Origin: Datisca glomerata | Taxonomy: Eukaryota > Streptophyta > Magnoliopsida > Cucurbitales > Datiscaceae | Length of the DNA stretch: 64,000 bases | NCBI GenBank assembly: GCA_003255025.1 | Contig: QANY01012071.1 | Span: forward strand, 496,001 to 560,000 | Reading direction: 5' to 3' | Part shown: positions 1-11,883 of the stretch, one piece after another | Layout: every line of letters starts with the position of its first letter | Numbering within the stretch: the stretch's first letter is position 1 | Notes under the pieces: generated by a model | The model's input: only the letters and a program-made list of their open reading frames with translations | Database searches by the model: none | What the model was told of the DNA's origin: nothing | Program-made: the position numbers and the translations under genes

Positions 1-703
1 ACCGGCCCAAGCCGTGAATCCACTTTTGTGTCTAAAAATTGAATAATTATGTTTGTGGTGAAGTTTGAACCCTTAACCTCTAACTTATAAATCACACTCT
101 TTACCAATAAACAAAAATAACTTTTGTTAAAGTAATTGTTTAAAATATATTTTTATTATCTTTTAACACATTTTATCGAAACTTCAAATAATATACTTTT
201 GAGATAAACATATTTAATTAAATAAAAAATAATATTTTTTATTTAAATGAATATTTTATTCAATGAAAAATTGGATTCATAAAAATTTTAAAAAATATTG
301 GTTTAATATTCCTAATAATTTTTGTTGTGTTAATGAACATGAATTATAAATTAGCTATTAATTATTTATTATATTTTTAATTTTTACGTGAATAAGAATA
401 TCACTAGTTTATGAATTTAATAAATAATTATTTTACTTATTATTACAAGTTTTTTATTGAGATTTTAAAGTAATAAAATAAAATAATTATAAAAAATAAC
501 ATAACTTTCATAGAGCTTAGTGGTGATCCCTAACTTCATCTATTCCCCACTAAGGTTCAACTCTCTCCATTTACATTTTTGAGAATTAAATCACATTAAA
601 TGGGGGAATGGGCCGGTTCAGCAGTTTATACCCGGCCCGGAACCGCCTAGAAAGGCTCGACCTGCCTCATGAATTGGTCAAACCGACCCTGTTGCCACCC
701 TTA
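1..703. mobile_element. Non-autonomous hAT-like element, left end cut off by window
   Basis: The stretch is clearly homologous to the complete element at 53900-54885: it shares the stretch beginning GTGAATCCACTTTTGTG, the AT-rich core and the GC-rich 'cggcccgg' ends. It ends at 703 with TTGCCACCCTTA, the counterpart of TGCCACCCCTA in the full copy. There is no transposase reading frame. The terminal motif (complement TAAGGGTGGCAA) and the 8-bp target duplication of the other copy point to the hAT superfamily. The bases after it (704-711) begin a palindromic satellite, so the element probably inserted into that repeat. The matching left duplication lies outside the window. Confidence 0.75.
60..114 (-). 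other. tRNA-like pol III box pair inside hAT-like element
   Basis: On the minus strand an A-box-like segment (complement of 99-114) is followed about 30 bases later by a B-box-like segment (complement of 60-71, GGTTCAAACTTC; consensus GGTTCGANTCC). The same pair is conserved in the 54-kb copy (54102-54157). It does not fold as an obvious functional tRNA. A captured SINE or tRNA relic is the likeliest reading. Confidence 0.45.
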
Positions 704-1890
704 CCTATCGTGTAGACTACACGATGGGTACACAAGCATCTTCTGTCAATAATACTTTTAAAATTGAAGAATAAAATATAGTCTCAAGAGTTTGAAAAAA
801 TCATTAAATTTTTTTAATGTTTCCGGTCCGATAAATTTCCGGATGACATAACTTTTGACTTGGGTTGAACCACATGGCCCGTAAGATATCAAATCGAAAC
901 TTATTTAAAGATCTACAGGTTTTACAGGATTTACCCATCGCAGCCCAGTTTCAGGCCCAAAAACACTATTTTAAGCATTTTTGGAGGCTTGAAATTTATT
1001 TTGATCGTAAATTTGGGTGCACAGGCTACGTGATGCCAGTGTGCTCATAGTGTAGTCTACACGATGACCACACGATGTCAATGTACACATCTTGTAGTCT
1101 CTACGATACCAGTATATCCATGGTGTAGACTACACGGTGCCGGTGTACCCATCGTGTAGTTTACATGATGACTACGCGATGTCAGCATCCAGTTACCTCT
1201 CAGCACTACTGAAAAATTTGAAGAAAAATTTAAAGTAAATTATACATAAATTGAAACAATTTCCCCCTAACCTTAGGCTTGAAACTACTAACTTTTTTCT
1301 GTCATAAAATTGCATGTTAAGAATATGAGAAATTATCGATAAAAAAAGAAAACCAAGTGAATGAAACTCGAAAAATGAGCGAGAAAATGTTCAAAAAAGT
1401 GAAACATTGAAGAAGAGTGAATATTTTCCAAAAATGGTCAAAACCCCATTTTAGATCTGTAAAAATAGGCAAAAACTCATTTCAAATATGTTTTGTGGCT
1501 AGATTTGATTCAGATCTGTAAAAATAGGTAAAAACTCATTTTTAGATCTGAGTCAAATCTGGTTTGTCTTCTTTGGTTGCAGGGATTCGATCATTTTCTT
1601 CGTCTTTTTTAGCAAGAACGCAAATGACGTCTTCTTCAGTTCATGCATGTCATTTTCGGGCAAAAACTCATTTTACAGAGCGAGCTTGAGCAGTGAGTAG
1701 ATTTGAAAACAAATGTGGGAAAAATGAAAAATGAAGAAGGAAAAATTAGACGAAGGGTAAAACATATAACTTTACAAATATATTTTGAATAGAATGTGTG
1801 TCAGAGATCAGGGTAAACAAAAATTAGTGTAAGCCTTGATTTTTATAATATGATTAATCTAGAAGTCTAGTTCCATTTCATATACTGAGA
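704..1890 (+). repeat. Half copy of palindromic foldback element
   Basis: The block opens with the short palindrome ATCGTGTAGACTACACGAT and carries more copies at 1040-1190. It then matches the right arm of the complete foldback element in the same orientation: 1440-1560 resembles 4030-4140 (repeated 'aaaaataggcaaaaactcattt' and 'agatctg' phrases) and 1720-1870 resembles 4370-4500. The left arm is missing, consistent with its lying beyond the hAT-like insertion to the left. No coding capacity is supported. Confidence 0.6.
834..1000. repeat. Module shared, inverted, with 45915-46085
   Basis: Roughly 165 bases match the reverse complement of 45915-46085. Shared phrases include 'gtaagatatcaaatcgaaac' and 'agcccagtttc'. 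The two copies sit in otherwise different blocks, each next to a different satellite array. A 61-codon frame starting at 865 crosses it, but it is not conserved in the second copy. Confidence 0.65.
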
Positions 1891-2960
1891 CTTGCTCATT
1901 TGGGAAAGCAGAAATGATCGAGGGTTCTATATCTGGTAAATAATTTATACTGTTAAATCATAATATAAGTTTTAATCTTACATGTATAAAATTTATCTCA
2001 TGGCCTATAACTGACCAATAACACATAATTGTAAAAAAAATCAATTGAATAATATGTAAATATTACACTATTTCAATTATGTATCAAAGAAAATTATTAT
2101 GACTTGTCTATTATAAATACTCTGTTCTTGTTTATCACCGACTTTTCAAGCCTAGTCATATTCAAAAACAAAATGTCAAACACAGGACTAGAAGGAACTA
2201 AAACATGTGCCCAGGCCATTGAGCTATCATCATAATTACTGTTGTATGTTGGTTTAAACAAGTATATAACGGATTATTAGTGAAATAGTTGCAACCCTAA
2301 TTTTGTTCAGGTTCCCAGTCCAGTACCGGAATATTCCTTCTGTTCCGGCCGGAACGTAATGGAATTCACTACAATGCAATTTTTTTCTTCTCCATGCCAC
2401 TCTCTCATCCTTCAAGTCTTTTTGGCTTCTTCTTTCTCTTTTCACCATCTATTCTCTTCTTCAAAGCTTTTTGGTTCTTCTCGGCTCCATTTGTGAGGGA
2501 ATCCTTCGGATCAGTTGCTTAGTGAACCATCCCTCGGTTTAGCAAGGTTAGCATCCTTCCCTATTCATTTATCTCTTTGAATTTTTGTGCTAATTTATGA
2601 AATGGGTTTGAGACTTTCATTGAGTTTGTTTTGAGTATTCAATGGAGCTTTCAATGGATTTGAAATTTTCGACGAAGCTCCAGTGGGTAGGCCATCCCTT
2701 TAGTTTATCTTTTAATATTATTTTTATAGAATTCGTGTTTGTCCCGGCCGCTAATCATGTACAACCTCTCCTATCATATAAACGCCTTTTGGCTAGTGAT
2801 TCTTCAAGTTTGGGGTCACTGGATCAAGCCGAGCCCTCTATTGTCTAAGCATTCAGGACCGAGGCTACAGTCACTGATGATAGTCTGAGGGTTGGGACTC
2901 ACGCTCGACCGAGGGTACGACGTCTGAGGGAATGTGTGCTCAGATTAGATCGTCCTCCCC
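1891..2960. other. Spacer, no supported gene
   Basis: Mixed AT-rich sequence with a CT-rich stretch at 2380-2500. Short open frames (2254-2448 minus, 2642-2848 plus) have no recognisable domain. The stretch 2640-2850 has slightly more balanced composition and might be an exon relic, but nothing supports a product. Confidence 0.4.
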
Positions 2961-4535
2961 GGAATTTTTTATTAAACTGAATCTCTACATTAATCATTTT
3001 ATAAAAATAAACTCATACACTAATTTTTGTTTCCGTTAACATCTGACTCACTTTCCACTCAAAATGTACTTATGAAATTACATGTTTATCATTCATCTTA
3101 TTTCTCCTTTGTTTTTTATTTTTTCCACTTCTTCGTTTTCTTCTTCATCTTCTTATTTCCTCATGCAACAGCAAAATATTTATATATTTTCTTTTTCATG
3201 TTCATGAATTTGATGAGAATATTTATTTATTTTCTTTTTAAAAAAAAATGAGTTTTGCTTATTTTTACAGATCTGAACCAAATCTAATCACAAACCAGAT
3301 TTAAAATATTAGGTTTTTGCCCAATTTTTACAGATATCAACCAGAAGATTTGACGACAAACCAGATCTAGATCTGAACCATATCTAACCACAAACATCGT
3401 GTAGCCATCGTGTAGTCTACACGATTGGTACACTGGCATCGTGTAGACTACACGATGAGTACACTAACGTCATGTAGACATCGTATAGTCTACACGATGT
3501 GTACACTAGCGTCATGTAGACTATGTGTATACTACATGATAACTACACTGACATCGTGTAGTCTACACGATTGGTACACTGTCGTCGTATAGCCATTGTA
3601 TAGACTATACGATAACTACACTGACGTCGTGTAGACTACGTGTATACTACACGATGACAACCCGATGTCAGTGCACCCATCATGTAGACTACACAATGTC
3701 AGTATACCCATCGTGTAGACTACACGATGTCAGTGTACTCATCGTGAAGACTACACGATTTCTACACGATATCAGTGCACCCATTGTGTCGACTACACGA
3801 TACTAGTGTAGTCATTGTGTAGTATACACGACGCTAGTATACACATCGTATAGACTACACGACGCTAGTGTAGCGATCGCTACATGACGCTAGTGTACTC
3901 ATCGTGTAGACTACACAATCGCTACACGACGCTAGTGTACTCATCGTGTAGACTACACGATGGCTACACTACGCTAGTGTACTCATCGTGTACACTACAC
4001 GATGCCAGTGTAGCCATTATTTTAGATCTGGTTTGTGGCTATGATTCAACTATGTAAAAATAGGCAAAAACCCATTTTTAGATCTGACCCAGATCTGGGT
4101 TGTCGCCAAATCTTTGGTTCAGATTTGTTAAAATGGGTAAAACCTCATTTTTTTAGATCTGGTTTGTGGCTATATATGACCCAGATCTTTAAAAATAGGC
4201 AAAAACTCATTTTCAGAAAAAAGAAAATAAATAAATATTCTCAGAAAATTCATGAACATGAAGAAGATAAATAAATATTTTGCTGTTGCATGAAGAAGTA
4301 AGAAGATGAAGAAGGACACGAAGAAGAAAACAAAGAAAAAACGTAGAAGAAAATGAAGAAGTAGAAAAAATGAAAAACAAAGAAGGAGAAATGAGGTGAA
4401 GGGTAAACATGTAACTTCATATATGCATTTTGAGTGGAAGGTGGCCCAGGGGTCAGAGAATCAAAAATTAGTGTATGAGTCTATTTTTACAAAATGGTTA
4501 GTGTAGGGGTCCAGTTTAGCAAAAACCCTAATTCC
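2961..4535. mobile_element. Foldback (long palindromic) non-autonomous element
   Basis: The left arm (about 2961-3390) reads as the reverse complement of the right arm (about 4025-4535). For example, 3015-3110 ('actcatacactaatttttg...tccactcaaaatg') matches the complement of 4380-4485, and the ends 'ggaattttttattaaactg' and 'cagtttagcaaaaaccctaattcc' correspond. The core (3395-4020) is an array of short palindromes whose spacers also invert near 3655, so almost the whole element could fold into one hairpin. No reading frame crosses it. Long arms suggest a foldback or MULE-like element. I could not find a convincing target duplication, so the superfamily is open. Confidence 0.7.
3395..4020. 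repeat. Array of 19-21-bp palindromes (ATCGTGTAGNCTACACGAT)
   Basis: At least a dozen variants of ATCGTGTAGACTACACGAT are separated by short spacers. Left-half spacers read like 'tggtacactggc' and right-half spacers like 'gctagtgtactc' or 'gtcagtgtaccc', which are reverse complements of the left type. The array therefore has palindromes at two scales: each unit and the whole. Related units lie at 704-740 and 1040-1190. Confidence 0.85.
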
Positions 4536-6897
4536 CCAAAGCATTTGTAGAGATATTTTTATTTAAAATTAATAAAATATTTTTTTCTTATAATTATCTT
4601 TTTTGAATTGTTATTGAATACTTTGTATAAATATCTGAAAATTTCATATTCATTAATGAGACTATGTTGTTATATTAGTAAGAGAGATTAAGATCATAGA
4701 TAATGAATAAAATAATCAACATTATATTAAAGTATGTAATCTTTAATGAATGGTTGCTAGTATGGTTCGCTAAGCATTTTGAATGTATGTGATCTAGATC
4801 CAGATCACTGATGTAGATAGATATCTTAATGAAAATACTTTATATAATAGTTGCTCGTATGGTTCGCTGAGCATTTTGAATGCATGTGATCTAGATCGCT
4901 GTCTGGATAGACATCTTAGTGAATGTACTGTATATAATTAGATTATATAAGATATGACCGATGTGAATTAGTATATTTATTAACTTACCGTTTATCTTAA
5001 AGATTTAATACACATCAATAGATGATCATATGTAGATCAGTCAAAATTCTGAGTAGTCATGAACTCCTATACATGTCTACTAGATTTTTTGATTCACTCG
5101 TTAAAGTTTGTTTGTAAAACAAGCTAGTGACTTTTGTTTTGGAGATTCAATTACATGGATTGCTGGGAACATGATCTTACAAGATTTGGATTCCAAGTTT
5201 TCCTAACGAATCGCATATTGGTTCCGTTAAGTGTTAATTCTTGACTGAATGGTTATTGAACTCAAATTTATAATGCGATTATAATTGACCGTTCACTAGT
5301 GAATTAATAGTACTTGAGGATCAATAAATAATTAGAAGGGTAGAATGATAATTATGATCAGCTCTAATTTACGAACTAATAATTGGAAGACATAACTTTA
5401 CGAATTGATTATATCAACGGACTACACGAGATTACTCTGTATATATATTCTGTAATTACTAAGAGTGTAATTCCATATTTATAGTGGAGTAATAATATAA
5501 TTAATAAATAACATTATTTAATTAAAGAGTTTAATTAATAATTTGATTTATTAGAGCTTAAAATTATAGGTCAATGGTACTCAAGCCACCTATGTACTAC
5601 ACAGTCTAGTGTGTGAATGTTTCAGGACATAAGAATGAGACTAGCATGCAAAAGAAATTGAGTTTATGGGGTAAGTATATAATTGTGAGATAATTATGTG
5701 AAATTAATTTATTATTGCAATTTTCAGAAATTACAATTAATTAATTATATCGATTAGTTTTTGAATTAATCGATAAGTGAGATAGAATATTTGATTTATG
5801 AAATTAAATAGTATTAAATTATCATAAGATAATAATTTGAATTTGAATTAACTAATATGTTATTTTTAAACTAACAAATAAATTAGTTGATATGTATGGT
5901 CATATAAGTTAATTTTGAATTAACTAATATCTAGATATTTATCTGATTAAAATAAATAATAAATTTAGAAAAATTATCATGTGGCATGTTAGACTGCCAC
6001 ATGTCAACCACTGATTTTTGAATCAGAGATTGACATGACACACTGTAATGCCGCATGGCACTGCAGTGGCATGCGACACACTGCTAAGTTTTAATAAGTT
6101 AAACTTTATAATCACACCACTCTAAAGGCGTGTGTTTAATTAGACCTTTATGATAACTGATTTTAATTAAAAGTGTTTTATTAAAGTTAGATGAATGTAA
6201 TTAGCTAATTATTCTATGTTCACCTAAATTAGTATTAGGCTCTTTTGGAAGGTTAAATGAACTTAGGCCAATTAGATTTGATTAGTAACTAATTTTACAT
6301 TCATAGGGTTATTGTAACTAGTAATTAATTTGAAATTAATTGATTAGTTAATTAGAAATATATTAATTATAAAATAGTGAGTGAGAGAAGGTTGACATAT
6401 CAATGTGACATATGGTCTCCATTATTAGTACAACAACGTGAGATATGGTGAGGGCCTGAGACGGCTTTGTTTTCGTCACCCTAAGGAAGGCTTCGAACTG
6501 TATCAATATCAAGGTTGACTTTTTTAGAAGATAAGATTAAGTGATGTACTTTAGACTTGACCAACCCTAAGACGATATTTTCTAAATTAAGTCAAGGATT
6601 ATGAAATAATGGGTTACACTCACAAAATCACAATTATGTTTTTGAGTGGATAATTGTGACTTGACCAAATAAATGGTACTTTATTATTAAAAGAGAAAAT
6701 ATGTGATATTTTAAGTTTTAATTAATAAGTACGAGAATGTTTCATAGATAATTTAAAATTAATATGCCAACCCTCGTGCGACACATTAATTGTTGGGTTG
6801 TCTTATCGTGGATAACTAATTATTAAGTTTATGTGTTTGATATGTTGTATTCATACATCACATTTACTTTCTGAAATTTTTAATATTTATTTCAATT
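4528..6897 (+). repeat. Copia A 5' LTR, 3' boundary uncertain
   Basis: From CAAAGCATTTGTAGAG (4535) to about 6090 this aligns base for base with 17783-19240 of the 3' LTR, including 'taatgaatggttg', 'gaccgttcactagtgaatta' and 'actacacagtctag'. Beyond about 6090 the two LTRs no longer resemble each other. The end near 6897 is a guess from 'tttatttcaatt', compared with the presumed 3' LTR end 'ttatttcaatca'. No clear primer binding site follows. Confidence 0.6.
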
Positions 6898-6984
6898 ATA
6901 TTGAATGGTGTATGTTTTTATTTTTTAAGTTATTATTATGTCTACCATGGGCAACCCTATTACTACTTTACTTGTACCTGAAAT

Positions 6985-7775
6985 TTGATTGGTAATAACT
7001 TCATAAGATGGAAATCGAATTTGAATTTGATGCCTATACGTAAGAACCACAATTTTTTTTTACTGAGGAATGTCCTGAAGAACCCGCTATCAATGCCCCT
7101 AAAAATATTATGGACAACTTTGATGCTTGGATTTAGTCCAACAACAAAGTTAAGTTCTACATGTTTGTGAGCATGAATGATGTTCTCAGAACAAAACATG
7201 AAAGCATCGGAGTTTCTTATGAGATTATGGAATATCTGCAGGCGATGTTTGGGGAGCAATCTGATCAAAGTCGTCATGAAACTACTAGGTGCTACATGAC
7301 TACGAAGATGAAGAAATGTACTTCTGTGCGTGAACATGTTGTGAACATGATTAACATAATGCATGAGGCAGAAATGTATGGAGCTATCACTGATGAGCGA
7401 ACCTTTTATACTTGAATCACTCACACCTACTTTTTTTGTGTTCACTACTAATTATGTTATGAACAAGTTGTAATTCAACATGACCCAATTGTTGAATGAA
7501 CTGCAGACTTTTGAGTCACTTAATAAGAGTATAACCAATAAGAGCGAGGCAAATATTGTTAAGCAAAAACCTTCTTCCACTGTTGTTAATAGTAATAAAA
7601 GGAAGAAGAACAATGTTAAGGACAATAGTAAGAATAAGAAAGCCAAGAGATCACCTAAGACGAAGAAGAATAAGAACGACAACAAACCCAAAGGAAAATG
7701 TTTCCATTGTAGGGTTGAAGGTCACTAGAAGGGAAACTGTAACAAGTATCTTAGTTGAAAAAGAAAGGTAAATAT
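6985..7775 (+). pseudogene. Copia A gag remnant with zinc knuckle
   Basis: Successive frames (from 6985, from 7161 and from 7480) read as a copia Gag. First comes an N-terminal 'NNFIRWKSNL' segment, then a helical region with 'KVKFYMFVSMNDVLRTKHE', then a lysine-rich tail leading to a CCHC knuckle (CFHC-RVEG-H). Between the knuckle His and its last Cys a TAG replaces the expected Trp codon (about 7726). Frameshifts near 7165 and 7415 break the frame. It would have packaged element RNA; it is not functional now. Confidence 0.75.
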
Positions 7776-7814
7776 GATTTACTTGTACATGAAACTTGTT
7801 TAATGGAATATGAT

Positions 7815-9887
7815 TTGTCATTCTAGATTATAGATTTAGAAGCCACTAACCATGCATGTTCTTTTTTTTGCAGATGCTTGATTCTTCAAGGGAGCTTGCT
7901 GATGGAGAGGTGATAATGAGAGTTGGCAGTGATGCATACGTTTCAATTAAAGCATTGGTGACAGCCCGTTTAAATTTTAAAAATAATTATCTTATTTTGA
8001 ACAAGGTTTATTTTATTCTTGGATTCTCTAGGATTTATTTATCCTTGTTGCATGAACACAGTTTTGATATTTTTCTCTTACTTCGGCGTCAAATTTTGTC
8101 TTTTGTCGGGTATCAATTTCACCAATTTAAGTATTAAACTTACCAATGGTCATCAATTATCATCATTTAACTGTTTAGTTGGTCACATGAACATAGTCTT
8201 CAAATTCTAATTTCTTTTAATAATAATATGTTTATTATTTCTAAGAATGGATTCGATATTTGTCATGCAAAAATTTTAAATGGACTGTATATGCTTAAAC
8301 CAACTGAACGAGCATTAAATAATTCAGAATCCAAAAGGTAACAAACGACAAAAAGGTTTTTCAAGAAAATGATACGTATCTATGACATCTTAGATTTGGA
8401 CATATTAATCTAGACAGAATAAATTGATTAACAAAGCATGGTGCTTTGAGAGAACTAAAAGTTAGAACTCTTCCGGTTTGTGAATCTTGTCTAGAAGGTA
8501 AATGATCGAGGGATCTTTCTCTGGAAAGGGCCAAAGAGCCAAAAAACCACTTGAGCTAGTACATAGTGATGTATGTAGACCGATCAATGTACAAGCTAGG
8601 GGTGAGTATGGGTATTTCATCACTTTTATTTACGATTACTCTAGATACAGTTATACTTATTCAATGCACAGAAAGTCTGAAACTTTTAGAAAGTTTAAAA
8701 GAATTCAAAACTAAAGGAAATTAGGTAAATCTTCGAAAATACTTCGATCAGATCGAGGTGGTGAATACTTGGATTTAGAATTCAAGGATTACCTATTGAA
8801 GTATGACATTCTATCGCAATTCACAGCACCTGGAACACCACAACAAAATGATGTTTCAGAAAGGAGAAACCGAATCTTATTAGATATGGTTATGTCGATG
8901 TTAAGCTATTCAGCACTACCACACATATTCTGAGGATATGCACTTCAAACGGCAACTTACATTTTGAATGTAGTTCCTTCTATGTCTGTAAGTAACACAC
9001 ATTTAGAGTTATGAAATGGCTTCAAATCAAGTTTGTGTCATTTCTATATATGGGGGTGTCCGGCTCATGTTCTTAGACCTAAGATTAAAAAGTTAGACTT
9101 AAGGTCTTAAGTGTGTATTTTTGTTAGTTATGATCTAGAAACAAGAGGTGGGTATTTTTGTAGTCGTAGGGACCGAATGGTGTTTATATCAACAAATGCT
9201 ACTTTCATCGAACACGGTTATACGGTAAACTACAAACCTTAGAGCAAAGTAGTTCTCGAAGAACTAGCATCTGATGATAATAGACTACTTCATCATTAAT
9301 TGATAAACGACAAACCTTAGAAACCAGAGTTCCTCTCTAGGAAACTCTGGTGCAACATCGTAGTAGAGGGTTGTAAGACAATCTATTCACTATGAACTCG
9401 AGGCACATGTTCTACTGTCAGACACGGATAAGAATGATCCATTAACCTTTAAAGAGACAATGGATGATCCTGAAGAGGAGAACTGGTAATAAGCCATGAA
9501 CCAAGAAATAGAATCGATGTATTTCAATTCTGTCTGGGAACTTGTAGATCCACCTGAAGAAGTCAGGCTCATTGGATGTAAATGGATCTTCAAGTAGAAA
9601 ATAGGTATATATGAGAAAGTAGAGACTTTCAAGGCATGTCTGGTAGTCAAAGGCTATACTCAAAGGGAAAGAGTCGATTATGAAGAGACATTCTCTTCCG
9701 TTACCATGCTAAAATTCATTCACATATTTTTATCTATAGCCGCTAGTTTAGACTATGAAATATGACAAATGGATGTCAAGACAGGCTTTCTGAATGAATC
9801 TCTTGAAGAAAACATCTATATGATACAACCAGAAGGGTTCGTGAAAAATGAGAAAGATCAGAAGTATGTAAGTTGCTTAAATCCATT
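7815..9887 (+). pseudogene. Copia A pol remnant: protease, integrase, 5' part of reverse transcriptase
   Basis: Broken frames give, in order: a protease region near 7820-8050 ('SRELADGEVIMRVGS'); a GAG-pre-integrase zinc region at 8390-8500; integrase with 'ELVHSDVCRPINVQARG' (8550-8600), 'LRSDRGGEYL' (about 8745-8775) and 'SERRNRIL' (about 8860-8880), which together carry the D-D-E positions; and a reverse transcriptase start at 9480-9887 ('VWELVDPPEEVRLIGCKWIF', then 'MDVKTGFLNESLEE'). It stops exactly at the CACTA insertion, and the frame resumes after 16636. Several in-frame stops rule out function. Confidence 0.8.
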
Positions 9888-10139
9888 CACTACAATAAAA
9901 ATGACATTATACAAGAGGCGGATATCCCCGTGAAAAGTAATCCATAGGGATCATGTTCCTGTTAGAGCTCCTCATATTAAAAGTTCACGTTTTTCACGAG
10001 ACGCAACGCCTCCTGTAAAGACCCCTGTGATATCTCACTTTTTACAGGATTTTTCGTCTCATGTAGAACGTTGTTTAATGAGGTTTTTTACTCCTGGTAC
10101 TTTTTGTATCCTATTAAATCAAATACCATAAGTTTTTTT

Positions 10140-11880
10140 TTGAATCTCATTGATATAGTTATTGGTTATAAATTATGCCACTCATAAAAAGATTTTGCTA
10201 GCATTTTATAAATGCTAGTTTTTTTACAATCAATTTATATGCACATGTTTACGTACCTATTTAATCATTCAAAATTAATACATTACTAAACTAAAAGACA
10301 TTCAAACATAATTTCATTTTCATAAAATATTATCCACAAGTACCATCCATAATTATCATCTAAAAGTATTAGTAATTAATCTACAACTACAATGTACTAT
10401 TCAAAAAACAAAAAATATCTGAAAGTTTTAACAGACGCTACAAAATAACTTCAAAGTTTCGCTGCTACTCTTCAAAATTCGATGTCATGTTGAAAACCTT
10501 CAAGAGATTGTAGGTCCTAGATTTTTAAGAATAAGATAGTAAGTTTAAGATAATTTCACATTGTTCATATAACCATTTTATGCTTTGAGAAAATAAACTA
10601 GTTATGCACTATGATAACAAATCAAATAACTTGCATCAAACATATAACCTTGAACAATTCAATCCTGGACAACACCCTCCATTCTGCTGCATAATTATAG
10701 TAGTATTTCTTCCCATCAACAATTTTTCCTACTGCCTATCAACAATTTTGCTTACTGCCCATCAATAATTTTGCCTATTGCTACATACATCTGGAGGAAA
10801 ATCCTACAAAAGTAATAGAAGCACATCATTTACCAATATGTCTATGTTATTCTCAAAACAATATAAACATACCATCTAGCACATAAAATTCAGGTCAAAC
10901 ACCAAAGTCTTAACAAAAAATAGAGCCATTTTATGTTCTGAATACCTAAAGCTTAATAAAAAACAACAATAACCAAAAACTAGTCTAATAATCTAACCAT
11001 CTAAATGTCAAAAGCATAATATGACATTCTACAACATCGAAAATAATAGTTTTCCTACATTGAAAATAACAGTTTTCCTACCAACCGACTCTAGTATGCA
11101 TAACTTGACAAAATTCAACCTCAAACAAAGTCAATTTCAATTAATAATGGTAAAATGATAAAATTCAGTCTCTTAAACCTCAAAGCATGCATAACCAAAC
11201 ATAATCCATCCTCTAACAGCCCCTACCCATACCCACCCCACCTTCAAAGAATATTCTTGAACTTTAATACATGTGTTACCAACATAAAAAAATAATAGTT
11301 TTCCTACCAACCGACTCTAGTCTACATAACTTGAGAAAATTTGGCCTCAAACAAAGTCAATTGAATTAATAATGGTAAAATGATAAACAATCTCTTAAAC
11401 CTCAAAGCATGCATAACCAAATATAATTCATTATCTAGCAGCCCCCCTCCATTTCCCAAACCCACCTCACCTTCAAAGAATATTCTTGAACTTTAAAACA
11501 TATATTACCAACATCGAAAATAACAATTTTTCTACCAACCGACTCTAGTATGCATAACTTGACAAAATTCAGCCTCAAACAAAGTCAATTTCAGCCTCTT
11601 AAACCTTAAATCATGCATAATTGAATATAAATAGTCCTGCAAATAAGCTTACACTTCTAGTTCATGCATTCCCTTAATTAAACACTAGTACAGCTATGGC
11701 TTAGGCAAATATCAGAAAATTTAGCAGCAAAACTAATAGTACTAAATGATGAAAATATCTCCATATACAAATCTAACCATAAATAATAACGTCCAGATTA
11801 ACAAATATAAATGATCTCCATTACTTTAACTCCTAATGCAGCACAACGGTACAAATAGAAATTAGAAAAATGATTAAATC
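10140..11880. other. CACTA non-coding interior
   Basis: AT-rich sequence between the left subterminal region and the transposase 3' end. Apart from the tandem repeat at 11066-11610 no gene or motif is visible. In En/Spm-like elements a second, DNA-binding protein gene can lie here, but no such frame is seen. Confidence 0.5.
11066..11610. repeat. About 226-bp tandem repeat in the CACTA element
   Basis: The phrase 'ttttcctaccaaccgactct' recurs at about 11075, 11300 and 11528 (spacing about 225 and 228 bases). It is followed each time by 'agtatgcataacttgac'-like text, and in the first two units by 'cctcaaagcatgcataacc'. There are about 2.4 copies. Confidence 0.85.
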
Positions 11881-11883
11881 TTA

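Noticed and set aside
865..1050. 61-codon frame as a gene
   Set aside because: It lies in a repeated non-coding module, and the homologous copy at 45915-46085 does not preserve the frame.
704..4020. CRISPR-like array (regular palindromes with spacers)
   Set aside because: This is plant nuclear DNA, spacers are themselves repetitive and mirror each other, and there are no associated genes.
4213..4410. 65-codon minus-strand frame
   Set aside because: It is the complement of the A/G-rich foldback arm; low-complexity Phe/Ser/Leu only.
7452..7691. 79-codon minus-strand frame with hydrophobic composition
   Set aside because: Shadow of the lysine-rich copia A Gag tail on the plus strand.
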